Positions 1 to 9,723 of a DNA stretch of 26,892 nucleotides are shown here, one piece after another. Source of the stretch: JBKHHU01 sp046539045 (lineage in GTDB: Bacteria > Planctomycetota > Phycisphaerae > SM23-33); the NCBI GenBank assembly GCA_046539045.1, contig JBKHHU010000020.1, positions 1 through 26,892 of the forward strand, read 5' to 3'. Numbering within the stretch: position 1 is the first letter of the stretch; every line of letters starts with the position of its first letter. The translations under genes were made by a program, and so were the position numbers. A model generated the notes under the pieces. That model was not told the DNA's origin. It did no database searches and saw nothing but the letters and a program-made list of their open reading frames with translations.

Positions 1-275
1 TGATTCGCCTTCCGCTATGTGCCGCAGGTACGGTTGTTTTTTTCGTAGTTTTCCGCAGTTTTCCGCAGGTTGGGTAGGAAGCCCCTTAGCAGGCTTTTGC
101 GCCGGAAAACCGGTCCGGCGCCCGCGGCCGCAAGCAGTTCCACCACCGGTCGGAGATAGCGCTGTCGGTGGCTGGGAATCGAAATGGCGGAGACGACGAG
201 CCGCACTACCTGACCACGAGGCGGGCGAAGAGAAACCGTCGGAAAGCGGCCGATTTCGCTAGACGGGATTGGTAC
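1..275. other. Unassigned stretch upstream of the vWA operon
   Basis: I see no convincing gene here. Two short reading frames exist on opposite strands, but both have arginine/proline-rich composition typical of unused frames in GC-rich DNA and neither has a ribosome binding site. A perfect tandem duplication of a 10-base unit (GTTTTCCGCA) lies at 48-67. The upstream gene of this region, if any, lies outside the window. Confidence 0.5.
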
Positions 276-304
276 TTGAGTCGTCTAAGATAATGTAGGA
301 CAAT
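276..304 (+). promoter_or_regulatory. Candidate sigma70-type promoter for the vWA operon
   Basis: TTGAGT at 276-281 and GACAAT at 299-304 are separated by 17 bases, each matching four of six consensus positions. It lies about 55 bases before the first gene of the operon. An alternative -10 (GATAAT, 289-294) has no matching -35. This is a weak sequence-only prediction. Confidence 0.3.
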
Positions 305-360
305 AGCAGGCGACCAGCCGTCCGGTGGTTCCCGGGCGGGCACATTAGATGGGGTGGACC

Positions 361-2145
361 ATGCGAGAAGCATTCGACAAGACACTTCGTAAGGTCACGT
401 TGCGATACAACGCCGACGTGCTGATTCGGCAGTTGGGTTGGTCGCTCCTGGCGGCGGGGGCGATCGGTGCGGTAGCGGTTCTGCTGCAACGCGTCTTCGG
501 AATCGATTACGTCAATCAATGGCTCTATGTAGGCTTGGGCGCGTTCGTCCTGCTGGCCACGCTGGGGCTCTGGTTGATCCATCGCCCGACCAAAATGCAG
601 ATTGCGCTGGTCGTGGACGAGCGGCTGGGGCTGCGTGAGCGCTTCAGCACGGCTTTGGCGTTTGAGGGGAGTGACGACCCGTTCGCCCGGGCGGCGTGGA
701 AGGAAGCTCACGATGCGGCAGGTCGGGTGGACGTGAAGGGCAAGTTCCCGGTCCGGCCGACGCGTCGATGGCTGGGCGTAGCAGGGACTTGGGCAATCGC
801 GATCGCTCTGTTCCTGTTCCTCCCGGCGGTGGATGTGTTTGGCTACGGGCAGCAGCAGAAGGCGAAACAGACGGCAGAGAATACCGAGGAAGAAACGAAA
901 GCCGAAGTGCGTCAGACGCTTGCGACGGTGGAATCTTCGGTGAACAAGATCGGCGACCCGGAGCTTCGGCAGGAGCTGGTTTCGCTGCAGGAACTGGTTG
1001 CCTCGGATGCCGGGAAGGATGTCAAACGCCAGGCCATCAAGAAGCTGGGCGACCTGTCCAAGCGGCTGGAGCAGATGGACCAGAGCGAGCAGGCCCAGGC
1101 GGAGAAGGCTCTCAAGGACATGCTCCGCAATCTCCGCGGCGATCCGAAATCGCTGAACCGCGAACTCGGGCGGGCGTTGTCGCAAGGCGATTATTCCCGT
1201 GCCGCAAAGACGCTGCGTGAAATGCAGGATCAGATGGAGCAGGGCCGGCTGACCGAAGAGGAGATGGAGAAGCTCTCGGAGTACATGAAGCAGCTCGGGC
1301 AGAAGCTTGATGATGTCGCCCGCAAGGCCGAGCAGAGCAACGAGAAGCTGCGGAAGGAGATGGAGAAGGAGGGGCTGACGCCTGAACAGGCCAAAAAACT
1401 GGCTGAGAAGGCGATGAAGGATGCGGAATCCATCAAGGAGGCGCTGAAGAAATCCGGCCTGTCCGAGAAGCAGATCAAGAAACTCATCAAGCAGGCCGCT
1501 GCCTCCAAGCAGGCGACGGACATGGCCAAGAAGCTCGCCCAGCAGTGCAAGAACTGCGGGAGCGGAAAGACCAACAAGGGCGGGATGCAGGGCGCTGAGG
1601 ACCTGGCCCGGCAGTTGGAGGACCTCAAGCAACTCTCCGAGCAGATGAAGGCCCAGGGCGAGGCGATGCAGGATGTCAAAGACGCCATCGCCGGTATCGG
1701 CAAAAGCAAGGGCGACGGCGAGGAAACGCCGTGGACCGAGCCAGGGAAAAAGGGCGGCCAGCGCAACGGGCAGGGCAAGAACAAGTCCGGCCAGGGCAAT
1801 CAGGTGGCCAACAACCCCAACAGTAAAGGTCTGGGCAGGGCACGGGGCGAGCGCCAGACCGGCGATGACAAACCGGTCGACTACAAGAGCGAGTTGTCCC
1901 CGAGCTTGGTCAACGATGCCGAGCCCGTCGCCAGCTGGTACATCAAGGGCGACCAGATCAAGGGCGAGGCCAAACGCGACTATACCGAAGTCATCAACCG
2001 CTCCGAGCAGTCCGAAGCCGGTGCCATCAAGGACAACCGCATCCCCCGCAAGTACGAAAAAGCCATGGGCAAGTACTTCGGCGAAATGCGTCACGCGGCA
2101 GAGCCAGAGGCCGCCACCGACGGCGGAGACGACTCAGATCAATAG
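361..2145 (+). CDS. Three-TM coiled-coil membrane protein (DUF4175-like), first gene of the MoxR/vWA operon
   Basis: About 594 residues. Two adjacent hydrophobic segments (about 27-46 and 53-73) and a third (about 137-161) are followed by a very long charged region rich in Lys, Glu and Gln, predicted to be coiled coil, from about 165 to 450. A glycine/asparagine/lysine-rich linker precedes a conserved-looking C-terminal segment containing a KYFGEMR motif. A single CxxC (C396-K-N-C399) interrupts the coiled coil. I place the start at the second ATG, because a GGGGTGG sequence precedes it; an in-frame ATG at 349 would add four residues. Proteins of this shape often head MoxR/DUF58/vWA clusters in Planctomycetota, where their function is unknown. 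A scaffold or sensor reaching across the periplasm is an inference only. Confidence 0.85.
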   Translation: MREAFDKTLRKVTLRYNADVLIRQLGWSLLAAGAIGAVAVLLQRVFGIDYVNQWLYVGLGAFVLLATLGLWLIHRPTKMQIALVVDERLGLRERFSTALAFEGSDDPFARAAWKEAHDAAGRVDVKGKFPVRPTRRWLGVAGTWAIAIALFLFLPAVDVFGYGQQQKAKQTAENTEEETKAEVRQTLATVESSVNKIGDPELRQELVSLQELVASDAGKDVKRQAIKKLGDLSKRLEQMDQSEQAQAEKALKDMLRNLRGDPKSLNRELGRALSQGDYSRAAKTLREMQDQMEQGRLTEEEMEKLSEYMKQLGQKLDDVARKAEQSNEKLRKEMEKEGLTPEQAKKLAEKAMKDAESIKEALKKSGLSEKQIKKLIKQAAASKQATDMAKKLAQQCKNCGSGKTNKGGMQGAEDLARQLEDLKQLSEQMKAQGEAMQDVKDAIAGIGKSKGDGEETPWTEPGKKGGQRNGQGKNKSGQGNQVANNPNSKGLGRARGERQTGDDKPVDYKSELSPSLVNDAEPVASWYIKGDQIKGEAKRDYTEVINRSEQSEAGAIKDNRIPRKYEKAMGKYFGEMRHAAEPEAATDGGDDSDQ

Positions 2146-2228
2146 ACAGTTCCGCGTCGCGGGCGATCGAGGCAAGCAAATCCGCCTGCCTGGCTGAGAA
2201 GCGCCGGGCGAAGAAGGACAACCCCTCT

Positions 2229-2737
2229 GCCGATGTGTTCCGGGGCAACGAGATCTTCCACACCATTCGCCTGGCTGATGGGGGCGTGCACGAGTACGGC
2301 GGGAAGACAGTATCAGCGTGTATACCCGGGACGGCAAATTCCTGCGGCGATCCGGCGGCCAAGGCCCAGCCCGCGGACAGTTCAACCGCCCGCAGTCGCT
2401 GGTAATCGACGCCAGGCGGAAGGTAATGTATGTGGCCGACTCATGCAAACATCGTGTTGCCATGTACAATCTGGACGGTACACTCAGAGGGTATTTCGGC
2501 CAACCGGGAAGGCAGGCGGGGCAACTGAGGTACCCGGACGGGACGGTCTGCGCGGCAGAACATGGGAACAACCGTGTGCAACTGTTCAGCCCGGAAGGTG
2601 AGTCTCTGGCGGTCTATGGATCGGCCGGTCGCGAACTGGGGCAGTTGGCGTATCCGTGGGCGTTGGTGACTGACGCGAAGCGTCGGGCCTTCATCCTCGA
2701 TTCGGGCAGCAATCGAGTGCAAGTATGGCAGTTCTGA
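2229..2737 (+). pseudogene. Broken NHL-repeat (beta-propeller) gene
   Basis: From 2318, starting at GTG, a 139-residue frame encodes at least two recognisable NHL blades (GQFNRPQSLVID, VMYVADSCKHRVAMYN, GQLAYPWALVTD, SGSNRVQVWQF). Just upstream, in a different frame (about 2229-2302), the DNA encodes a typical start of such a propeller, with FRGNEIFHTIR and GGVHEYGG. The frames meet at about 2297-2305. The downstream frame resumes at EDSISVYTRDGKF, the end of a blade, so the middle of that blade (roughly 25-30 codons) is missing as well as the frame. No ATG or signal peptide precedes the first part. The frame ends inside the next gene, 13 bases past its ATG. A decayed gene is the simplest reading. 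A sequencing or assembly deletion is the alternative, and translation of the C-terminal part from the GTG cannot be excluded. Confidence 0.7.
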
Positions 2738-5685
2738 TCGCAACCTGGGGTTTCCGCTTCTCCCAGCCGTGGTGGCTGGCGGTGGGCCTGCTGATTGTCC
2801 CGCTGCTATGGATGGGATGGAGGAATCTGCGCTCGCTGGGACGCGCCCGGCAGATCACCTCACTGATTCTGCGGGCTTTGGTCATCGCGCTGCTGGCGGT
2901 ACTGCTGGCCCGGCCGAACCTGATGTGGAAGAACGAGGAAATGACGCTGATCACCGTCTTCGATCGCAGCCGCTCGGTACCGGAGCCCCAGCAGAAGCGG
3001 GCGCTGCAGTTCCTGCAGGAACGCTTGAAGGACAAGCCGGCCAAGCACCGCCTGGCCGTGATCGATACCGCCGAATACCCCACCATCGCAAAACTGCCGA
3101 GCGTCGATCCCGGATTCCGGGAGCGGGCGCTGGGGCTGCGCGGTACTGAAACCGACCTCGCTGCCGGATTCCGCATGGCCTTGACGGTCGCCCCGCCGGA
3201 CTCTGCCGTCCGCATCCTCCTGGCCAGCGACGGGAACGAAAACCTCGGCGACCTGAGGGAAGTCGCCCGTGCTGCCGCCGCCAACGGGATACCCATCGAC
3301 GTCATCCCGCTGCGGTACAACCACCAGCGGGAGATCGTCTTCCGCCGGATTGTCGCCCCGTCGCGCCTGCAGAAGGGGCAGACGGTCAACCTGCGCATGG
3401 TAATCAACTCCACCCACCACACGACCGGGCGGCTTCAGCTGACGCTCAACAACGATATGGTCGATCTGGCTCCGGACAGTCCGTCGAGTACGATTCCGCT
3501 GACCCTCCGGCCGGGAACGAACGTAGAGAGCGTGCAGATTCCACTGGACGACAAAGGCATCCGGGAGTTCGTTGCCCGGTTCATCCCTGACGAGGGACAG
3601 GATACGGTCGCCCAGAACAACCAGGCCAGCGCCGTGGTCTTCGTCTCCGGACCGGGGCACACGCTGGTGGTCGACTCCAACGGCCAAGACAGCCTCCCGC
3701 TGATGAAGGCGCTGGCGGGTAAGGGAATGGAGCTCAAGTACCTGCCCACCGCGGCTTTCCCGTCGCGTCTGCCGGAGCTGATGAACACCGACTGCATCGT
3801 GCTGGTCAACACGCCGGTCAACGACTTCAGTGAACTGCAGCAGAAGCTGATGGTTGAGTACGTCCAGGAGCTTGGCGGAGGCCTGGTGATGGTGGGCGGT
3901 GCCGACGGGTTCGGCGCCGGTGGGTGGATCGGCTCCCGGCTGGCGAATATCCTGCCGGTCGACCCGGACCCGCCCCAGCGCAAGGAGATGCCGCGCGGGG
4001 CACTGGTGCTTGTGATCGACCGATCAAGTTCGATGATGGGGCAGAAACTTGAGACCGCCAAGAAGGCTGCGATGGCTGCGGCCCGCGGGCTCAGCAGGTT
4101 CGACGACATCGGCGTGGTCGTCTTCGATACCGGGGCCGACTGGGCCGTGCCGCTCCAGCGTGCAAGAAACCGCCGGGCCATCAACAAACGCATCAGCAAT
4201 ATCCGCATCGGCGGGGGGACGGATGTGCACGCCGGGATGCTCAAGGCCGCGGAAGCTCTCCGAAACCACAAAGCAGGGGCCCGGCACGTGATCCTCCTGA
4301 CCGACGGGCAGACCGCCGGCCCGCCGTGTCGCGGCCTGGCAAGAAAGATGCGTTCCGACCGCATTTCGGTCTCCACCGTCGCCGTGGGGGCAGGGGCCGA
4401 CCACGCGTTGCTTCAGGATATCGCCAAAATCGCCGCGGGACGCTACTACCCGGTCACCGATCCCCAGAAGCTGCCGCAGATCTTCATCAAGGAAGCCCGA
4501 ACCGTGCTGCGGTCGCTCATCCAGGAAGAGATATTCGCTCCCAAGATCGCCGATCCGACCAGCGAGCTGGTGCCGCCGGGGGGCCTGCCGCAACTCGGCG
4601 GATACGTACTGACCAACCGTAAGGGCGGGTTCAACCGGGTGGTGCTTGCTTCGCACCGGAAAGACCCGATCCTGGCGACCGGTCAGTATGGGCTCGGGCG
4701 ATGCGTGGCGTTCACCTCGTCGGCCGATTCCCGCTGGGCGGCCAACTGGATCGCCTGGGGCGGGTTCGATCGCTTCTGGCGGCAGGTAATCCGTCACGCG
4801 GGTAAGACCCCGCAGGGGCGGGACTGCGAGATCTATACGGAGGTGCAGGACCGGGACGTGCTGGTGACCGTCGAGGCGCTGGACCGCGAGGGGCGGTTCG
4901 TGCGGATGGAATCGGTGCGCGGCAGGTGGATCGGCCCGAAAGGGCAGACCGGCGACGTGGAGCTGCGGCAGGTCGGTCCGGGGCAGTACCGCGGAAAGTT
5001 CCCCACCGGCAAGGAGGGCAGTTACCTGGTCAACGTGCAGTACAGCAAGGGCAAGGGGCAGGGCAGCAAACTGGTGCATGCTGCGGTCAACGTGCCGTTT
5101 GCTCCGGAATTCAAGGACCTGACGGACAACGAAGCTCTGCTTCGGCAGGTGGCCGACATGACCGGGGGCAGGGTGCTTTCGATGAATTCACCCGAGGCGG
5201 AACTGTACGATCGGGCGAATCTGAAGTTCCCCGAGACGCTCATGCCGCTGACGGAATTCCTGATTCTCATCTGGCTGGGCGTGTTCCTTACCGATGTCGC
5301 CGTCCGGCGGGTATCGGTGGACTTCCGACGAGTCGGCCGGCGGGCGGCGGCGCTGATCGTCCGGTGGTTACCCAACCGTCAGACCGTCCGGGAAGACGAT
5401 ACGCTGGGTCGGCTCAAGGCGCGCCGTCAGGAACTGCTGAAAAACCGCACTGCCGCCGGCAAGCGCGTAGCCGGGCGGCGATACCAGGCCCGGGCAGACC
5501 GCGGAGAAGAGCAGTTGGACATGGCCGACGTGTCCACCCAGGCTCGCGACCAGCGGAAAACGACGCCTCCGGAGACCAAGGCCAAAGAAAAGACCAAGGC
5601 CCAGGAAGGCCAGTCCACCGGCTCCAGCCAGATTGACCGCCTGCTGAAGGCGAAGAAACGAATAAACAAGAACCGTCCCGAGTAA
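2725..5685 (+). CDS. Large membrane protein with two von Willebrand A domains and a glutamine amidotransferase-like domain
   Basis: 986 residues. The N-terminus has two membrane segments (about 14-32 and 46-64). A first vWA domain follows with a complete-looking metal site: D80-R-S-R-S84, a Thr in GTETD and D169. A Gly-rich alpha/beta region (about 312-410, containing VQELGGGLVMVGGADGFGAGG) resembles the amidotransferase-like domain often found in this family. A second vWA domain has D432-R-S-S-S436, T499 and D527. After a beta-rich region there is one more membrane segment (about 845-862) and a basic, charged cytoplasmic-type tail. The order fits BatA/BatB-like proteins that partner MoxR ATPases, here enlarged. 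The ATG overlaps the end of the broken NHL frame and has no clear ribosome binding site, so translational coupling once supplied by that gene is possible. Confidence 0.9.
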   Translation: MAVLIATWGFRFSQPWWLAVGLLIVPLLWMGWRNLRSLGRARQITSLILRALVIALLAVLLARPNLMWKNEEMTLITVFDRSRSVPEPQQKRALQFLQERLKDKPAKHRLAVIDTAEYPTIAKLPSVDPGFRERALGLRGTETDLAAGFRMALTVAPPDSAVRILLASDGNENLGDLREVARAAAANGIPIDVIPLRYNHQREIVFRRIVAPSRLQKGQTVNLRMVINSTHHTTGRLQLTLNNDMVDLAPDSPSSTIPLTLRPGTNVESVQIPLDDKGIREFVARFIPDEGQDTVAQNNQASAVVFVSGPGHTLVVDSNGQDSLPLMKALAGKGMELKYLPTAAFPSRLPELMNTDCIVLVNTPVNDFSELQQKLMVEYVQELGGGLVMVGGADGFGAGGWIGSRLANILPVDPDPPQRKEMPRGALVLVIDRSSSMMGQKLETAKKAAMAAARGLSRFDDIGVVVFDTGADWAVPLQRARNRRAINKRISNIRIGGGTDVHAGMLKAAEALRNHKAGARHVILLTDGQTAGPPCRGLARKMRSDRISVSTVAVGAGADHALLQDIAKIAAGRYYPVTDPQKLPQIFIKEARTVLRSLIQEEIFAPKIADPTSELVPPGGLPQLGGYVLTNRKGGFNRVVLASHRKDPILATGQYGLGRCVAFTSSADSRWAANWIAWGGFDRFWRQVIRHAGKTPQGRDCEIYTEVQDRDVLVTVEALDREGRFVRMESVRGRWIGPKGQTGDVELRQVGPGQYRGKFPTGKEGSYLVNVQYSKGKGQGSKLVHAAVNVPFAPEFKDLTDNEALLRQVADMTGGRVLSMNSPEAELYDRANLKFPETLMPLTEFLILIWLGVFLTDVAVRRVSVDFRRVGRRAAALIVRWLPNRQTVREDDTLGRLKARRQELLKNRTAAGKRVAGRRYQARADRGEEQLDMADVSTQARDQRKTTPPETKAKEKTKAQEGQSTGSSQIDRLLKAKKRINKNRPE

Positions 5686-5706
5686 GTACAAAGGAAGGAA
5701 GAACCC

Positions 5707-6729
<1,023 letters not shown>

Positions 6730-7641
6730 ATGGCAAGGACTATCGCACAGACCGGCAAGCGGCTGACGGACCTGCTGGATCCGCAGTTCGTCGCGCGCCT
6801 CGATGCGCTGGACATTTTCAGCCGCAAGGTACTCCAGGGCAAACTCCAGGGCGAGCGACGCAGCAAGACGCGGGGCCAGTCGGTCGAATTCGCCGACCAC
6901 CGCCCGTACGTCGTCGGCGATGACTTGCGGTTCATCGACTGGAACGTCTACGGCCGCCTCGATCAGCTGTTCCTCAAGCTGTTCCTGGAGGAACTGGACC
7001 TGAGCGTGCACGTGATGATCGACGTCAGCGCCTCGGCAGCGTTCGGCGATCCGCCCAAGGAGAAGGCCATCAAGAAGCTCGCGGCGGCGCTGGCATACAT
7101 CGCGATGGCCAACAACTCCCGGGTGACCGTCAGCTGCTTTGGCGAAGGTATCCGCCGGCAGTTGGCCCACATGCGGGGCAGGCACTACATGCACCAGATG
7201 GCCGAGCTGCTGCTGACCACCGACTGCGAAGGTCCGAGCGATTTCGACCGGGCCTGTCGGGAGGTGGTCACCGGGCGGATGGGCACCGGCGTGATGATCG
7301 TCATCAGCGACTTCCTGCTGAAGGAAGGCTTCGAGGACGGTCTGCGTCGGCTCGTCAGCCGGAACTACGACCTCTATGCCATCCAGGTGCTCAGCCCGCA
7401 GGAGATCGACCCGCAGGTCAGCGGCGACCTGAAACTGACGGACATGGAAGACGGAGACGTCGCCGAAGTGACCATCTCCCGCGAACTGATCAAGTTCTAC
7501 AAACGAAATCTCAACGCCTACTGCAACGACCTGAAACAGTTCTGCACCCGCCGCGGAGTCCAGCACATGCTGACCAACTCCGGCGAGTCGATGGAGATGC
7601 TGGTGCTCAACTACCTCAGGCGCAGGGGCCTGGTGAGATAA
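6730..7641 (+). CDS. DUF58 / vWA-like protein, MoxR partner
   Basis: 303 residues. The DUF58 signature is clear: RPYVVGDDLRFIDWNVYGR (about 59-77), then FLEELDLSVHVMIDVSAS. The last stretch gives a vWA-like DxSxS metal motif (D98-V-S-A-S102). No membrane segment or signal peptide is seen, so this is probably the cytoplasmic member of the set. The ATG directly follows the TAA of the MoxR gene. MoxR and DUF58 form the core pair of these clusters throughout bacteria, with DUF58 thought to link the ATPase to membrane vWA partners. The specific function is not known. Confidence 0.95.
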   Translation: MARTIAQTGKRLTDLLDPQFVARLDALDIFSRKVLQGKLQGERRSKTRGQSVEFADHRPYVVGDDLRFIDWNVYGRLDQLFLKLFLEELDLSVHVMIDVSASAAFGDPPKEKAIKKLAAALAYIAMANNSRVTVSCFGEGIRRQLAHMRGRHYMHQMAELLLTTDCEGPSDFDRACREVVTGRMGTGVMIVISDFLLKEGFEDGLRRLVSRNYDLYAIQVLSPQEIDPQVSGDLKLTDMEDGDVAEVTISRELIKFYKRNLNAYCNDLKQFCTRRGVQHMLTNSGESMEMLVLNYLRRRGLVR

Positions 7642-7656
7642 GGAAGGCCGGATCGT

Positions 7657-9627
7657 ATGCAGTGGTTGAATCCATGGGGAGCTTTACTGGCCGCGGCCGT
7701 TGCCGTGCCGCTGCTGGTGTTGCTGTACTTCCTGAAGCTCAAGCGGCGGGAGGAATTCGTCTCCTCCACGTTGCTGTGGCAGCGGGCGGTGCAGGATCTC
7801 CAGGTCAACGCGCCGTTCCAGAAGCTGCGGAAGAACATCCTTCTGTTGCTGCAGCTGCTGGCGCTGATCGCGTTGCTGGTCGCTCTGGCCAGGCCGGTGA
7901 TGAGCATGACCGCCGGCGGGGGCAACCGCTACGTCATCCTCATCGATCGCTCCGCCAGCATGAACGCCACCGACGCCGACGGCCGGTCGCGCCTGGAAGC
8001 GGCACAGGAGCAGGCTCGCGAGTTTGTCGAAGCGATGAAAGGCGGCGTCAACCTCGCCCTGCAGGACAGCTCCGACCAGGCCATGATCATCGCCTTCGAC
8101 GCCAACGCGAAGGTCATGACCAACTTCACCAGCGATCGCGCCCAGCTCCTTGCCGCCATCGATGCAATCGAGCCGACCGATGCTCCCTCCAGACTCAACG
8201 ACGCCATCACGGTCGCGCGGGCTTTCGTGCAGTCAGCCGGGGAGGAAGTGAACAACCGCAGCGCCGTCGATCGGGCGGGCATCGAGCTGTTCAGCGACGG
8301 GAAAATCGCCGATCTCCACTCCATCGTGATCGAGCCCGAGGAAGTGACCTACCACCGGATCGGAAGCAAGGAAGCAAACACCGCCATCGTCGAGATGAGG
8401 CCGCGGCGTTCTTACGAACAGGCGGAGGAACTGACGGTGTTCGCCTCGCTGGCCAATTTCGGCCCGGCTGCGGTGACCACGGACGTGGAACTGTCCATCG
8501 ACGGCGATATCAAGTCGGTCCGTAGCGTCACGATCCCCGCCCGGAAGGTGCTTCCCGACGTCAGCACCGTGCCCGGCAAGACGTCAGTGACATTCCGCTT
8601 CACCCATCCCGGTGCCGGCGTCCTGCGGCTGAGACTGCTTGGCGACGACCTGCTCCAGGCAGACAACACTGCCTGGGCCGTTCTCCAGCCGCCGCGGAAG
8701 CTGGATGTGCTGCTGGTGGCCGAGGGGAACCTGCCGCTGCAGAAGGCGTTCCGCTCCCTCCCGCTGGCGGGGCTGGAAATTGTCACCCCGACCGAGTTCG
8801 AGCAGAAGGACCCGGACGAGATGGCCGTCCGTCAGCCGTACGACCTGATCGTTCTGGACAACATCCAGCCGGACAATCTGCCCAAGGGCAACTATCTGGT
8901 TTTCGGGCGCCCGCCGAAGCAACTCGACATCGTCGCCTCGCTGGTCAAGAAGCCGTCGCTGGTCATCGACTGGCGGACCGAGCATCCGATCATGCATCAC
9001 GTGAACCTTGAACGGACCTTCGTGGCTGAGCATTACAAGCTCGATCTTCCGCGCGATGCGGTGGTTCTGGGGGAGTTCGCCGAGAGCGCCGCGTTCTCGC
9101 TCCTGCGTCGCCGGGGCAGTACATTCCTGCTGGCCGGGTTCGACATCATGCAGACGAACTGGCCGTTCGACGGGAGCTTCCTGATCTTCTGCTACAACGT
9201 GGCCGAGTATCTCGGATCGGACCTGATGCAGAACAACCCTGGCAGCGTTCCGGTGGGCACGGCCCTGACGGTTCAGGGTTCCCGGCAGGGCGGGGTGGCA
9301 CGCGTGACCACGCCCGACGGCAGGACCGTGAAGATATCTCCCGACGGGTCGGGAACATACCGTTTCCCGGGCACCGGTCGCGTGGGCGTGTACCGCATCG
9401 CCGCACCGCGCCGGGCAGAGGAATTCATCGCCGTCAACCTGCTGAACGAGTCCGAAAGCGCCATCGAACCTGCCGGTGTGGTGGAATTCGCCGGACGTGA
9501 ACAGGGCACCGCAGCCGAGGAGGACGTCTACCGGGCCACGCAGGAATTCTGGCCTTGGCTGGCGTTGATCTGCTTGGTTCTGGTTTGCGTGGAGTGGTTG
9601 GTATACAATCGGAAAATGCGGTTCTGA
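7657..9627 (+). CDS. BatA-like membrane protein with vWA domain
   Basis: 656 residues. The N-terminus is classic BatA: a first membrane helix (about 7-26), a loop of about 30 residues with the pattern LKLKRREEFVSSTLLWQ, and a second helix (about 60-78) ending in LARP. A vWA domain follows with D97-R-S-A-S101 and a Thr/Asp-bearing region (PSRLNDAI, FSDGKIAD). The middle is beta-rich, with a conserved DLIVLDNIQPD stretch. A last membrane helix (about 632-650) is followed by a short basic end. Fifteen bases separate it from the DUF58 gene, with GGAAGG before the ATG. It probably presents the vWA domain outside the membrane as part of the MoxR complex. The name BatA comes from the Bacteroides aerotolerance operon, and that role should not be assumed here. 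Confidence 0.93.
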   Translation: MQWLNPWGALLAAAVAVPLLVLLYFLKLKRREEFVSSTLLWQRAVQDLQVNAPFQKLRKNILLLLQLLALIALLVALARPVMSMTAGGGNRYVILIDRSASMNATDADGRSRLEAAQEQAREFVEAMKGGVNLALQDSSDQAMIIAFDANAKVMTNFTSDRAQLLAAIDAIEPTDAPSRLNDAITVARAFVQSAGEEVNNRSAVDRAGIELFSDGKIADLHSIVIEPEEVTYHRIGSKEANTAIVEMRPRRSYEQAEELTVFASLANFGPAAVTTDVELSIDGDIKSVRSVTIPARKVLPDVSTVPGKTSVTFRFTHPGAGVLRLRLLGDDLLQADNTAWAVLQPPRKLDVLLVAEGNLPLQKAFRSLPLAGLEIVTPTEFEQKDPDEMAVRQPYDLIVLDNIQPDNLPKGNYLVFGRPPKQLDIVASLVKKPSLVIDWRTEHPIMHHVNLERTFVAEHYKLDLPRDAVVLGEFAESAAFSLLRRRGSTFLLAGFDIMQTNWPFDGSFLIFCYNVAEYLGSDLMQNNPGSVPVGTALTVQGSRQGGVARVTTPDGRTVKISPDGSGTYRFPGTGRVGVYRIAAPRRAEEFIAVNLLNESESAIEPAGVVEFAGREQGTAAEEDVYRATQEFWPWLALICLVLVCVEWLVYNRKMRF

Positions 9628-9674
9628 GGGAAGCGATCGGCGGATACTCCGCAGTAGATCAAGCAGCGATCGGG

Positions 9675-9705
9675 TAACGGAATGAACATGTCTTTACAAC
9701 CGTTA
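9675..9705 (+). repeat. Inverted repeat before the 703-residue protein
   Basis: TAACGG at 9675-9680 and CCGTTA at 9700-9705 form a perfect 6-base inverted repeat with a 19-base spacer, ending 18 bases before the chosen ATG (9724). It may be an operator or an mRNA stem near the start site. The repeat is short, so chance is a real alternative. Confidence 0.3.
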
Positions 9706-9723
9706 AAGTGGGAGTCGGGGACC

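Noticed and set aside
259..2094. 611-codon antisense frame opposite the first operon gene
   Set aside because: It is the mirror of a Lys/Glu-rich coiled coil (rich in Leu/Phe/Leu) and ends outside any ribosome binding site; a typical GC-rich antisense frame.
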